Source of the DNA: Acidobacteriota bacterium
GTDB taxonomy: Bacteria; Acidobacteriota; Aminicenantia; Aminicenantales; Saccharicenantaceae
Assembly (NCBI GenBank): GCA_039683095.1
Contig: JBDKSB010000011.1
Span: forward strand, 124,001-188,000
Direction: 5' to 3'
DNA length: 64,000 nt
Part shown: positions 23,503-31,401 of the stretch, piece by piece
How the letters are laid out: each line of letters begins with the position of its first letter
Numbering within the stretch: position 1 is the stretch's first letter
Position numbers and translations under genes: made by a program
The notes under the pieces: model-generated
What the model saw: the letters and a program-made list of their open reading frames with translations, nothing else
The model's database searches: none
What the model was told of the DNA's origin: nothing

Positions 23503-24504
23503 GCTTTTGGGTCCCTTTTTATTCCTGACGCCGAACGAAAGCGCGCCCTTCGGGCAGCAGGAGTTAACGCAGACGGTGCAGGAGAAGCAGTCCGGCCGGA
23601 AGGCAGCGTCCTTCAGGATCTCGGGCACGGTCGGGCAGGGCGACTTCGCGGCGCAGGCGGCGCAATCGGTGCATTCGGATTTGCGCCGGACGACCCGGAA
23701 CAGGGCGAAGTTCTCGACCAGGTTGGTCAGCAGGCCGATGGGGCAGACGAGGTAGCAGAACGGCCGGTAGACGACGAAGGCGAAGCCGAGCGTCAGGAGG
23801 AACGGCAGGAAATGGAAGATGTTGTCGAGCAAGGTCGGCTGGATGGCGACCTCGTAGCCGTGGAAGGCGTTGATATAGTCGTAGAAGGACAGGGCCGCCG
23901 TCTGGCCGTTCTCCAGCGTCGTGTGCAGGACGGCGGTGCCGCTGAGGAAGACGAAGAGCAGGAAGAGGCCGACACGGACGCCCTGCGTGACCCGGAAGTT
24001 CCATTTGCGGCGGCGGATGCGGAGCTTGTCGGCGAGCATGGCGATGAGCTCCTGGACGGCGCCGACCGGGCAGACCCAGCCGCAGAAGAGCCTCGGCCCG
24101 ACCAGCGTCAGGATGAGGATGACCGCGAGGAAGGCGATCATGGGCGGCCGAAAGCCGTAGAGGATGGACTTCGTCGCCGAGCAGACGGGGGAGGGGTGCA
24201 TCGCGAACCCGGCGAACAGCTTCGTCGGCAGGTTGGCGGCGATGCCGTAGAGGAAGGTCGAAAGGAGCAGGATCGGCACCTTGACCGTGTTCTTCATCTT
24301 CCGGGTGAGGAGCAGGGCCAGGGCCACGAAGCCGATGACGAGCATGGTGGCGAACTTGGGACGGGCGAGGAAGGCGAGGATGCCGGCGGCTCCCTGCCGG
24401 CCGCGGCCCTGGCCCTGTTGGGCGGCGGCCAGGCCGGCGGGAAGCGCGATCAGAAAAGATGAAGCGAGGCCGGCGATCCGGCCGGCGCGTTGAGCAGATC
24501 TCAT
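23494..24504 (-). CDS. NapH-like polyferredoxin membrane protein
   Basis: 336 residues, start preceded by GGAGG. Six or so membrane segments are visible (ATMLVIGFVALALLL, VPILLLSTFLYGIAANL, PPMIAFLAVILILTLVG, VGLFLLFVFLSGTAVL, FLPFLLTLGFAFVVY). The membrane-linked Cys motifs FCGWVCPVGAVQEL and FCYLVCPIGLL match NapH/CcoG-type proteins. Two 4Fe-4S clusters follow near the C-terminus (CTDCAACAAKSPCP and CFSCTVCVNSCCPKG). It probably passes electrons from quinol or to a periplasmic partner; no partner oxidoreductase is adjacent. The final codons (KSGT) come from the third REP copy. Confidence 0.85.
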   Translation of the reverse strand: MRSAQRAGRIAGLASSFLIALPAGLAAAQQGQGRGRQGAAGILAFLARPKFATMLVIGFVALALLLTRKMKNTVKVPILLLSTFLYGIAANLPTKLFAGFAMHPSPVCSATKSILYGFRPPMIAFLAVILILTLVGPRLFCGWVCPVGAVQELIAMLADKLRIRRRKWNFRVTQGVRVGLFLLFVFLSGTAVLHTTLENGQTAALSFYDYINAFHGYEVAIQPTLLDNIFHFLPFLLTLGFAFVVYRPFCYLVCPIGLLTNLVENFALFRVVRRKSECTDCAACAAKSPCPTVPEILKDAAFRPDCFSCTVCVNSCCPKGALSFGVRNKKGPKSGT

Positions 24505-24605
24505 GACAACCTCCGGGGTTCAAGTCCGCCCATTTTAACCGAAACGGCCCGCTCTGGCCACCGATTTCGTTTTGGGGGATAATGGTCCCGCGACGGGGGA
24601 GGGCC

Positions 24606-25616
24606 ATGATCGAGGAACGCCTGCGGGAATGGGCCGCGGCGCGCGGCTACGCCTGCGCTATGACGGATCTCGGCGTAGTTGAGACCGTCCGGCGGAAGCT
24701 CGAGGAGCGCCGGGCCGCGGGAATGATCGAGGCCGGTTTTTTCGCGGATAGCCTGACCGGGTTCCGCTACCTCGAAGGAAGCTCGATCACCGGTCCGGCT
24801 TGCGCAGTGGTGCTGGCCGTCCCGTCGCCGATCAGCGTCCTTCCGGTGACGGTCGACGGGAGGAAGGTCGAAACCCTGATCCCGCCGACCTACGTCCGCT
24901 ACAACGCGACCTTCGAAGACGTCCTCGCGGACATGAAGGAGAACGCGCTGCGCGGCGACTTCGAGGCGGCCATCCTCAGGGCCCCCCTGAAATCGTTGGC
25001 CGCGCACATGGGCCTGGTCGCCTACGGGCGGAACAACATCACCTACCGGCCCGGCTTCGGCAGCGGCCACCAGCTCTGCGGCTATGTCGTCGGGGCGGCA
25101 TGGGAAACGGGCGAACGGCCGATGGCCGACGAGCCGCCGGCGGCGCAGCGGGCCGAAGCGAGGCTGGAGCGCTGCGGCGATTGTCGGGCCTGTCTCCAGG
25201 CTTGCCCGACGGGAGCGATCCGGGAGGACCGCTTCCTCATTTCCGCCGAACGGTGCTTCACCCTCCATTCCGAGAGCCGGAAGCCGATGCCGGCCTGGGC
25301 GCGGCCGGCCGGCCCCCTGTGTCTCATCGGCTGCCTGGCCTGCCAGCTGGTCTGCCCGGAGAACAAGGGCCGCCTGACGACGGCGCCCTCCGGGGTGGAA
25401 TTCACGGCCGAGGAAACCGACGCGGTCATCGGCGCGGGCCGGGACCTGGAGATGGCGGCCGGGGCCGGCCTGAGCCTGGCCGCCCGGGCCGAAAAGAACG
25501 CCGCGTTAGCCTTGGCCCTGGCGAAGTTCGAGCGCCTGGGCATGACTGAGGACATCGAGGTCATGGGCAGGAATCTCTGGTTTGCCTTGGCTAAAGGAAA
25601 CAATAGAAAACAATAA
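24606..25616 (+). CDS. QueG-like double-4Fe-4S protein
   Basis: 336 residues from ATG 24606, behind GGGGGAGGG; the earlier ATG at 24582 overlaps a likely -10 box (GATAAT 24579-24584). The Fe-S region is clear: CGDCRACLQACPTGAI then CLIGCLACQLVCPENKG, the spacing found in epoxyqueuosine reductase QueG. The N-terminal domain (residues 1-180, ending GYVVGAAWETGERP) is not an obvious match to QueG's cobalamin-binding part, so the substrate is uncertain and it may be a different reductase of the family. The C-terminal FALAKGNNRKQ is encoded by the intergenic repeat. It is divergent from the NapH-like gene. Confidence 0.75.
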   Translation: MIEERLREWAAARGYACAMTDLGVVETVRRKLEERRAAGMIEAGFFADSLTGFRYLEGSSITGPACAVVLAVPSPISVLPVTVDGRKVETLIPPTYVRYNATFEDVLADMKENALRGDFEAAILRAPLKSLAAHMGLVAYGRNNITYRPGFGSGHQLCGYVVGAAWETGERPMADEPPAAQRAEARLERCGDCRACLQACPTGAIREDRFLISAERCFTLHSESRKPMPAWARPAGPLCLIGCLACQLVCPENKGRLTTAPSGVEFTAEETDAVIGAGRDLEMAAGAGLSLAARAEKNAALALALAKFERLGMTEDIEVMGRNLWFALAKGNNRKQ

Positions 25617-25823
25617 TGTTAGCCATATAAAACCAAAGAAAAGCGGGCCTTTTTAACCCTTTTTTGGCCGATTTTCCGAAATCGCGGATCATAAAGATTT
25701 AGCGCTGGGGGAAATCGCTGCATCGAGGTTTTTGTGGGGAAAAAGAGGCGTTTTTCAGCTTAGAACAGGCCCTGAATATCAGTTATCGTTATGAATATCA
25801 GCAAGTTGCGTTAGCCAAGGCAC
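25582..25823. repeat. AT-rich element bounded by TGCCTTGGCTAA repeats (element 2)
   Basis: Inverted outer copies at 25582-25599 (+, TTGCCTTGGCTAAAGGAA) and 25806-25823 (-, GTGCCTTGGCTAACGCAA when read on the minus strand). The minus-strand copy continues CTTGCTGATATTC, similar to the CTTACTGATAATA tail of the right copy in element 1. Inside are a perfect hairpin CGATTTTCCGAAATCG (25669-25684) and a direct repeat TGAATATCAG (25773-25782, 25792-25801). The gap between the convergent QueG-like and pmbA genes holds no ORF. The PmbA stop lies two bases beyond the right copy. Confidence 0.65.
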
Positions 25824-25824
25824 G

Positions 25825-27258
25825 TTAAGACCCGGCGATGGTCATCTCGGCGACCTTGACGGTCGGACCGGTGATCGAGCTGTTGAAATCGAGGTCCGTC
25901 CCGACGGCCTCGATCGTCTCGAGGATGCGCCCCAGGTTGCCCGAGATCGTGATCTCGCTCACCGGGTAGGCGATCTGCCCGTCCTCGATCCACAGGCCGA
26001 AAGCGCCCCGCGAGATATCGCCCGTCACCGCGTTCAGGCCGTGGCCGATCGTCCGGATGAGCAGCAGCCCCTTCTTCGTACCGGCGATTATGTCCGCCGC
26101 CGGCGCCGCTCCCTGCCCCGGCTCGAGGTAGAAATTCGCCGGCCCGACGCCCCCGCCGTCGGCGCTCCCTGTCGACTGCAGCCCGAGCTTGCGGGCCGCG
26201 TAGTAGTTGCAGAGGTAGCTTTTCAGCACGCCCTTCTCGACGACCATGGTCCGCCGGCAGGGCAGGCCGTCCGAGTCGAACGGATGCGACCCCAGCGCGC
26301 CGCGCATGAGCGCATCGTCGATCACCGTGATCCGCTCGTTGCCGATCCTCTGCCCCAGCTTGCCCTCGAGGAAGGTCGCCTTCTGGTAGACCGCCGTGCC
26401 GGTGACGCACCCGAACAGGAACCCCAGGAGCCAGCCGGTCTGCGTCGGCTCGAAAAGGACCGGCGCGTTCTGGGTCGGGACCTTGCGCGGATGGAGCTGA
26501 CGCACCGTCCGCTCGACGGCCTTGCGGGCGATCTCCTCGGGCGCTCCCAGGTCTTTGAAATGCCTCTTCGACGAGGACCAGGAATCCTCGACCCGGTCGT
26601 CCGTGCCGCCGGCCTGCAGCCCGACGCCGAGCCCGCAGTAGGTCTGCTCGTACTCGCCGACGAAGCCGTTGGTCAGGGCCAGGACGGAACGGATCTCGTT
26701 CGAGGAGAAGGTCGCGCCGTAGGAGTTGGTGATGCGCTTGTCCCGCAGCGCCGCCCTCTCGGTCCGGAGGGCCAGGTCGATCTTGGTCTTCGAATCCAGC
26801 CCGGCGATGGCCGGGTCGTAGAGATCGAGCCCGACGGCGTCCACCCGCTCCCCCGAGAGCGGGGCCAGCGCCGCGAACTCGTCCGGGCTGCCAAGCTCGG
26901 CCCGCCGCACCGCGTTGCGGACGAGGCGCCGCAGCGTCGCCGGGTCGAGATCGGACGAGCTGGCGTAGGCCGTCTTCGTGTCCTTGATGATCCGCACGCC
27001 GGCCGACCGTGAGCCCGCCTCGACCAGCGTCTCGATCCGGCCCTTGCGGACGTCGACGTTGAACTCGTAGCCGTCGACGATGGAGACCTCGGCCTCGCCG
27101 GCCCCGCACTTGCGGGCGTATTCGACCAGTGACTCGGCCAGGTCGCGCAGGGCCGGCGCCGGCCTGGCCGTTTCCCGCCGCTTCGCGACCTGTCTTGCCG
27201 CCGGCATCCCGCGCCGCCCCGCGACCCGCCCCGGCGCCTGTCCCGCCGCCCGCCTCAC
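25825..27258 (-). CDS. pmbA: PmbA/TldE metallopeptidase-family subunit
   Basis: About 477 residues. The chosen start is GTG 27258: GGAGGG lies five bases upstream and the GTG overlaps the tldD stop (GTGA). An ATG at 27207 lacks a ribosome site. The family pattern is clear: SLVEYARKCGAGEAEVSIVDGYEFNVDVRKGRIE at the start, LLGFLFGCVTGTAVYQKATFLEGKLGQRI in the middle, GTKKGLLLIRTIGHGLNAVTGDISRGAFGLWIEDG near the C-terminus. There is no HExxxH; TldE is the inactive partner of TldD. Together they cleave unfolded or modified peptides in the cytoplasm. Confidence 0.9.
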   Translation of the reverse strand: MRRAAGQAPGRVAGRRGMPAARQVAKRRETARPAPALRDLAESLVEYARKCGAGEAEVSIVDGYEFNVDVRKGRIETLVEAGSRSAGVRIIKDTKTAYASSSDLDPATLRRLVRNAVRRAELGSPDEFAALAPLSGERVDAVGLDLYDPAIAGLDSKTKIDLALRTERAALRDKRITNSYGATFSSNEIRSVLALTNGFVGEYEQTYCGLGVGLQAGGTDDRVEDSWSSSKRHFKDLGAPEEIARKAVERTVRQLHPRKVPTQNAPVLFEPTQTGWLLGFLFGCVTGTAVYQKATFLEGKLGQRIGNERITVIDDALMRGALGSHPFDSDGLPCRRTMVVEKGVLKSYLCNYYAARKLGLQSTGSADGGGVGPANFYLEPGQGAAPAADIIAGTKKGLLLIRTIGHGLNAVTGDISRGAFGLWIEDGQIAYPVSEITISGNLGRILETIEAVGTDLDFNSSITGPTVKVAEMTIAGS

Positions 27259-28700
27259 GACCGCCCTCCGACCGTCATCTTGCCGATGCGCAGCGTCGGG
27301 CAGCCGTCGTTGACCGGCACATCCTGGCCGTCCTTGCTGCACGTCCCTGTTTGCAGGCCGAAGGCCAGGTCGCCGCCGACCCGGTCGATGCGCTTCAGGA
27401 TGTCGATGTTCGTCCCGATGAGCGTCGCCTGCTTGACCGGGGCCGTGAGCCGGCCGCCCTCGATGAGATAGCCGAGGGTCACGGAGAAGGTGAACTTGCC
27501 TGAGTCCTCGACCTGGCCGCCCGACAGGCTGGCGACGTAGAAGCCCTTGTCGACCGAGCGGACGATGTCCTCAGGCGCGTCCCCGCCCGCCGCGATGTAG
27601 GTGTTGGCCATGCGCGGGATGGGCCAGTGGCCGTAGTCCTGGCGCCGCCCGTGCCCCGTCAGCGCAGCGCCGCGCATCAGCCGCGACGAGAGCTTGTCCT
27701 GAAGCAGTCCGCGGACGACGCCCTTCTCGATGAGCAGGGTCCGGCGCGGCGCCGTGCCCTCGTCGTCGACGTTGTAGGAGCCGCGGAACGAGGGGATGGT
27801 CGGATCGTCGTAGATCGTGACCAGCTCCGAGCCGACCCGCTTTCCCATCTTGTTCCAGAAGATCGAGGTCTTCTTGCGGTTGAAGTCGGCCTCGAGCAGG
27901 TGGCCGACGGCCTCGTGGATGAGGACGCCGCTGTGGCCCGGGGCCAGCACGATGGGCATCTCGCCGGCCGGCGCGTCGGCGGCCCCGAGCAGGACGACCG
28001 CCTCGCGGGCCGCCCCTTCGCCGATCTGGCGCGGCGTCAGGACGTCGCGGAAGTACTCCAGGCCGACCCGGCCGCCGCCGCCCCAGAAGCCCGCCTCGCG
28101 CTTGCCGTCCTTTTCCGAGATGGCGACGCAGACGAGCTTGATCATCGGCCTGGTGTCGCGGACGAGCAAGCCCTCGGAGTTGGCGATGCAGACGTGCGTG
28201 AGCGAATCCGAATAATAGGCTTTGACCTTGGCGACGCGCGGGTCGTGTGCTTGGGCCGCGCCGTAGGCCTCGCGGACGAGCTTGATCTTCTCGCCGAGGC
28301 CCGATGCGCTCGCCGGCCGGCGGACGGCCAGCCGCTCCGAAGCCCTGGTCCGGTCGCGGAGAGGCGGGGGAGGGGCGTCGGCGCCCCGGCCGCGGGCGAT
28401 GGCCGCGGCCGTCCGGGCCGTCTTGCGGACCTTGTCCATGGAGAAGTCGTTGGTGTAGCCGAACCCCGTCCGGTCGCCGCGGATGACCCGGATGCCCAGC
28501 CCCAGGCTGACGGACTCGGCCGTCTCCTTGATGATGTCCTCCTCCATGTTGACGAAGTCGTAGGTCCGGTGCTCCATGAATATCTCGGCGAACTCGCCGC
28601 CGCTCGACAGGGCCTCGCCGAGGACCGACCGCAGGTCGGCCGGGCTCAGGCCGAAGTGGTCGACGTAGGGGATGGCTTTCGGTTTCGTCTGGCGCGTCAA
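27255..28700 (-). CDS. tldD: TldD metallopeptidase
   Basis: About 481 residues from TTG 28700; the frame is open further upstream without homology, so the start is uncertain. The zinc motif HEAVGHLLEADF supplies HExxxH. Other signatures: EFAEIFMEHRTYDFVNMEEDIIKETAESVSLGLGIRVI, SFRGSYNVDDEG, LIEKGVVRGLL, YIAAGGDAPEDIV and KGFYVASLSGGQVED. It should form a TldD/TldE peptidase with the overlapping gene downstream. It diverges from nadC. No RiPP precursor was found nearby. Confidence 0.9.
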   Translation of the reverse strand: MTRQTKPKAIPYVDHFGLSPADLRSVLGEALSSGGEFAEIFMEHRTYDFVNMEEDIIKETAESVSLGLGIRVIRGDRTGFGYTNDFSMDKVRKTARTAAAIARGRGADAPPPPLRDRTRASERLAVRRPASASGLGEKIKLVREAYGAAQAHDPRVAKVKAYYSDSLTHVCIANSEGLLVRDTRPMIKLVCVAISEKDGKREAGFWGGGGRVGLEYFRDVLTPRQIGEGAAREAVVLLGAADAPAGEMPIVLAPGHSGVLIHEAVGHLLEADFNRKKTSIFWNKMGKRVGSELVTIYDDPTIPSFRGSYNVDDEGTAPRRTLLIEKGVVRGLLQDKLSSRLMRGAALTGHGRRQDYGHWPIPRMANTYIAAGGDAPEDIVRSVDKGFYVASLSGGQVEDSGKFTFSVTLGYLIEGGRLTAPVKQATLIGTNIDILKRIDRVGGDLAFGLQTGTCSKDGQDVPVNDGCPTLRIGKMTVGGRS

Positions 28701-28812
28701 GATGCAGCCATGATGGCATATTTGCCGGGCGGAGGCAAACGCGGCGACAGGAACATCCCGCCTCGGGGACGGCCCCCGGCCTGCTTCCTTGACACCCGGA
28801 GGGCCCGGCGGT

Positions 28813-28842
28813 TTGACGCCCAAGCCCGGGAAGTCCTATAAT
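28813..28842 (+). promoter_or_regulatory. nadC-nadB promoter, probable leaderless transcript
   Basis: -35 TTGACG (28813-28818), 18-bp spacer, -10 TATAAT (28837-28842). The ATG of nadC follows after 11 bases and no Shine-Dalgarno sequence fits between. Transcription would therefore begin within a few bases of the start codon. Confidence 0.6.
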
Positions 28843-28853
28843 TTACGCCTGCC

Positions 28854-29702
28854 ATGGGAACGCAGCAGGACCTCAGACAAGCCGTCGATGCCGCCATCGC
28901 CGCCGCCCTCCGCGAGGACATGCCCGAGGGCGACATCACCTCCGAGAGCATCATCCCGGCCGAGGCCCGGTCCGAGGCTTGCTTCCTGGCCAAGGAGGAC
29001 GGCGTCCTGGCCGGCCTCGACGTCGCGGCCCGGGTCTTCGCCACGATCGACCCGTCGATCATCTTCATCGCCCGGTTCAAGGAGGGCGACGCCTTCCGCC
29101 AGGGCGACAAGCTGGCCCGCGTGAAGGGGCCGACGGTCGTCCTGCTCAAGGGCGAGCGGACCGCTCTCAACTTCCTCCAGCACCTCTGCGGCGTGGCCGC
29201 GGCCACCCGCCGCTTCGTCGAGGCCGTCGCCGGCACCAGGACCAAGATCCTGGACACGCGCAAGACGACCCCCGGCCTGCGCCTGCTCGAGAAGTACGCT
29301 GTGCGCGCCGGAGGCGGCACGAACCACCGCATCTCCCTGTCCGACATGGTCCTGATCAAGGACAACCACCTCCGCTTCGTCGGCAGCGTGGCCGAGGCCG
29401 TTCGCCGGGCCCGGGCCAAGGCCCGGCCGGGCGTCCGCGTCGAGGTCGAGGCGGCCAGCCTGCTCCAGGTCCGCGAGGCCCTGGCCGCGGGCGCGGACAT
29501 GATCATGCTCGACAACATGCCCACCGAGATGATGCACCAGGCGGTCACCCTGGCCGGCGGCCGCGTCCCCCTCGAGGCCTCGGGCAACATGACCCTCGAC
29601 CGCGTCCGGGCCGTGGCCGAGACGGGCGTCGACTTCATCTCCGTGGGCGCCCTGACCCACTCGGCCAAGGCCGTCGACATCAGCATGGACTTCGTCAAGT
29701 GA
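28854..29702 (+). CDS. nadC: nicotinate-nucleotide pyrophosphorylase (carboxylating)
   Basis: 282 residues, usual length. It turns quinolinate and PRPP into nicotinate mononucleotide in de novo NAD synthesis. Visible features: REDMPEGDITSESI at the N-terminus, GERTALNFLQHLCGVA, TKILDTRKTTPGLRLLEKYAVRAGGGTNHR (the PRPP- and quinolinate-binding Arg/Lys cluster, about 140-168), LIKDNHL, VEVEAASLLQVREAL and EASGNMTLDRVRAVAETGVDFISVGALTHS. First gene of an operon with nadB ten bases downstream; nadA is not in the window. Confidence 0.95.
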   Translation: MGTQQDLRQAVDAAIAAALREDMPEGDITSESIIPAEARSEACFLAKEDGVLAGLDVAARVFATIDPSIIFIARFKEGDAFRQGDKLARVKGPTVVLLKGERTALNFLQHLCGVAAATRRFVEAVAGTRTKILDTRKTTPGLRLLEKYAVRAGGGTNHRISLSDMVLIKDNHLRFVGSVAEAVRRARAKARPGVRVEVEAASLLQVREALAAGADMIMLDNMPTEMMHQAVTLAGGRVPLEASGNMTLDRVRAVAETGVDFISVGALTHSAKAVDISMDFVK

Positions 29703-29712
29703 GGCGGCCCGG

Positions 29713-31302
29713 ATGAGCGATCGGAGCGCGCGCGAACCCGACCTCAGGGCCGACGTCCTGGTCATCGGCTGCGGCATCGCCGGGGCCTCCGCCGCCCTCG
29801 AAGCGGCCCAGGCCGGTCTGCGCGTCGTCGTCATCACCAAGGACGCCCGGGCCGAGGAATCCAACACCCGCTACGCCCAGGGCGGCATCGTCTCGTTCGC
29901 GCCCAACGACCGGCCCGTCCTGCTCAAGCACGACATCCTCGAGGCCGGCGACAGCGTGGGCGATCCGGCGGCCGTCGACATCCTCGTCGCGGACGGCCCC
30001 CGGCTCGTCCGGGAAACGCTCATCGACAAGCTCAAGATCCCGTTCACCCGGAGCTCGCCGGACGCCCTCGACTACGCCCTGGAGGGCGGACACTCGCGCC
30101 GGCGCATCCTCCATGTCGAGGACGCCACCGGCCGGACGATCGAAGACCGCTTCCTGCGGGCCCTGAGGAAAGAATCCCGGGTGACCGTCCTCACGGGACG
30201 GACGGCCGTCGACCTCATGACCGTGCCCCACCATTCGAAGGACCCGGTGGCCTATTACCGCGAGCCCCGGGCCATCGGCGCTTTCGTCCTCAACAACGCC
30301 ACGGGCGCGGTCGGCCGCATCTTCGCCCCGTTCACCGTCCTGGCCACGGGCGGCTGCGGCTCCGTTTTCCTTCACACCTGCAACCCGCCCGGGGCGGACG
30401 GCTCCGGCTACGCCATGGCCTACCGCGCCGGGGCGCGCATCGGCAACATGGAGTACATCCAGTTCCATCCGACCGTCTTCATGCGCGGCTCGGGCGACGG
30501 CTTCCTCATCTCGGAATCCGTCCGCGGCGAGGGGGCCCGCCTCAAGACCAGGGACGGCAGGACGTTCATGGAGAAGTACTCGCCGCTGCGGGACCTGGCC
30601 CCGCGCGACGAGGTCTCCCGGGCCATCTACGAGCAGATGATCCTGACCAACACGAACTACGTCCTGCTCGACCTCGCCTCGTACGCCAGGCCGGATGTCA
30701 TCCGCAAGCGCTTCCCGACCATCCTCAAGACGTGCCTCGAGGACGGGGTCGACATCACCCGGCAGCCCATTCCGGTCGTGCCGGCGGCTCACTACTGCTG
30801 CGGCGGCGTGCTGGCCGACGGCTGGGGCCGAACCTCGCTCAAGGGCCTCTACGCGGCCGGCGAGGTGGCCTGCACGGGCGTTCACGGCGCCAACCGCCTG
30901 GCCTCGACGTCGCTGCTCGAGGGGCTGGTCTGGGGGACGCGGGCGGCCCAGGACATCGCCGTCCGCTTCGACAGCGAGCGGCCCTGCAAGGCCTCGGAGA
31001 TCTACCGCTGGCGCTATCCGAAAAAAGAGGACGACCTCGACCCGGCCCTGGTCAACCAGGACTGGCTGACCATCCGCTCGACCATGTGGAATTACGCCGG
31101 CGTCATCCGGACGCGCAAGCGCCTGGAGCGGGCCAAGGCCGACCTCGACTACCTGCGCCACCGCATCGAGCAGTTCTACCGGGCCGCCCCGGTCAACCCG
31201 GCCATCGTCGGCCTGCGCCACGGCATCCTCGTGGCCCTGATGATCACCCAGGCGGCGCTGGCCAACCCCGTCTCCCGCGGCGCCCACTTCATCAAGGAAT
31301 AG
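29713..31302 (+). CDS. nadB: L-aspartate oxidase
   Basis: 529 residues. It oxidises aspartate to iminoaspartate, the first step to quinolinate. The FAD-binding VIGCGIAGASAALEAAQAG lies at residues 17-35. Substrate-region signatures include NTRYAQGGI, HSRRRILHVEDATGR, LATGGCGSVFLHTCNPPGADGSG and IQFHPT. The C-terminal VPAAHYCCGGVLADGWGRTSLKGLYAAGEVACTGVHGANRLASTSLLEGLVWG is diagnostic of NadB over other flavoproteins. The GAGG ribosome site is followed by ATG 29713. It is the natural partner of NadC. Confidence 0.95.
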   Translation: MSDRSAREPDLRADVLVIGCGIAGASAALEAAQAGLRVVVITKDARAEESNTRYAQGGIVSFAPNDRPVLLKHDILEAGDSVGDPAAVDILVADGPRLVRETLIDKLKIPFTRSSPDALDYALEGGHSRRRILHVEDATGRTIEDRFLRALRKESRVTVLTGRTAVDLMTVPHHSKDPVAYYREPRAIGAFVLNNATGAVGRIFAPFTVLATGGCGSVFLHTCNPPGADGSGYAMAYRAGARIGNMEYIQFHPTVFMRGSGDGFLISESVRGEGARLKTRDGRTFMEKYSPLRDLAPRDEVSRAIYEQMILTNTNYVLLDLASYARPDVIRKRFPTILKTCLEDGVDITRQPIPVVPAAHYCCGGVLADGWGRTSLKGLYAAGEVACTGVHGANRLASTSLLEGLVWGTRAAQDIAVRFDSERPCKASEIYRWRYPKKEDDLDPALVNQDWLTIRSTMWNYAGVIRTRKRLERAKADLDYLRHRIEQFYRAAPVNPAIVGLRHGILVALMITQAALANPVSRGAHFIKE

Positions 31303-31362
31303 GGGAGGCCGGCGGGCCGCGGATTCCAGAAGGGCCGGGTGGCGGGAACGGGCAACTTGTTC

Positions 31363-31368
31363 TATAAT
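31363..31368 (+). promoter_or_regulatory. -10 box upstream of ileS
   Basis: TATAAT located 33 bases before the ileS ATG. No good -35 box is seen. A GGAG site six bases before the ATG gives a normal leader. Confidence 0.45.
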
Positions 31369-31401
31369 GGGCCGTTGTATTTTGTTTAACGGAGTCCCCC
31401 G

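Noticed and set aside
23450-23755. Short + strand ORF starting in the REP cluster
   Set aside because: Antisense to the NapH-like gene and starting inside the palindromes; no ribosome site and no motif.
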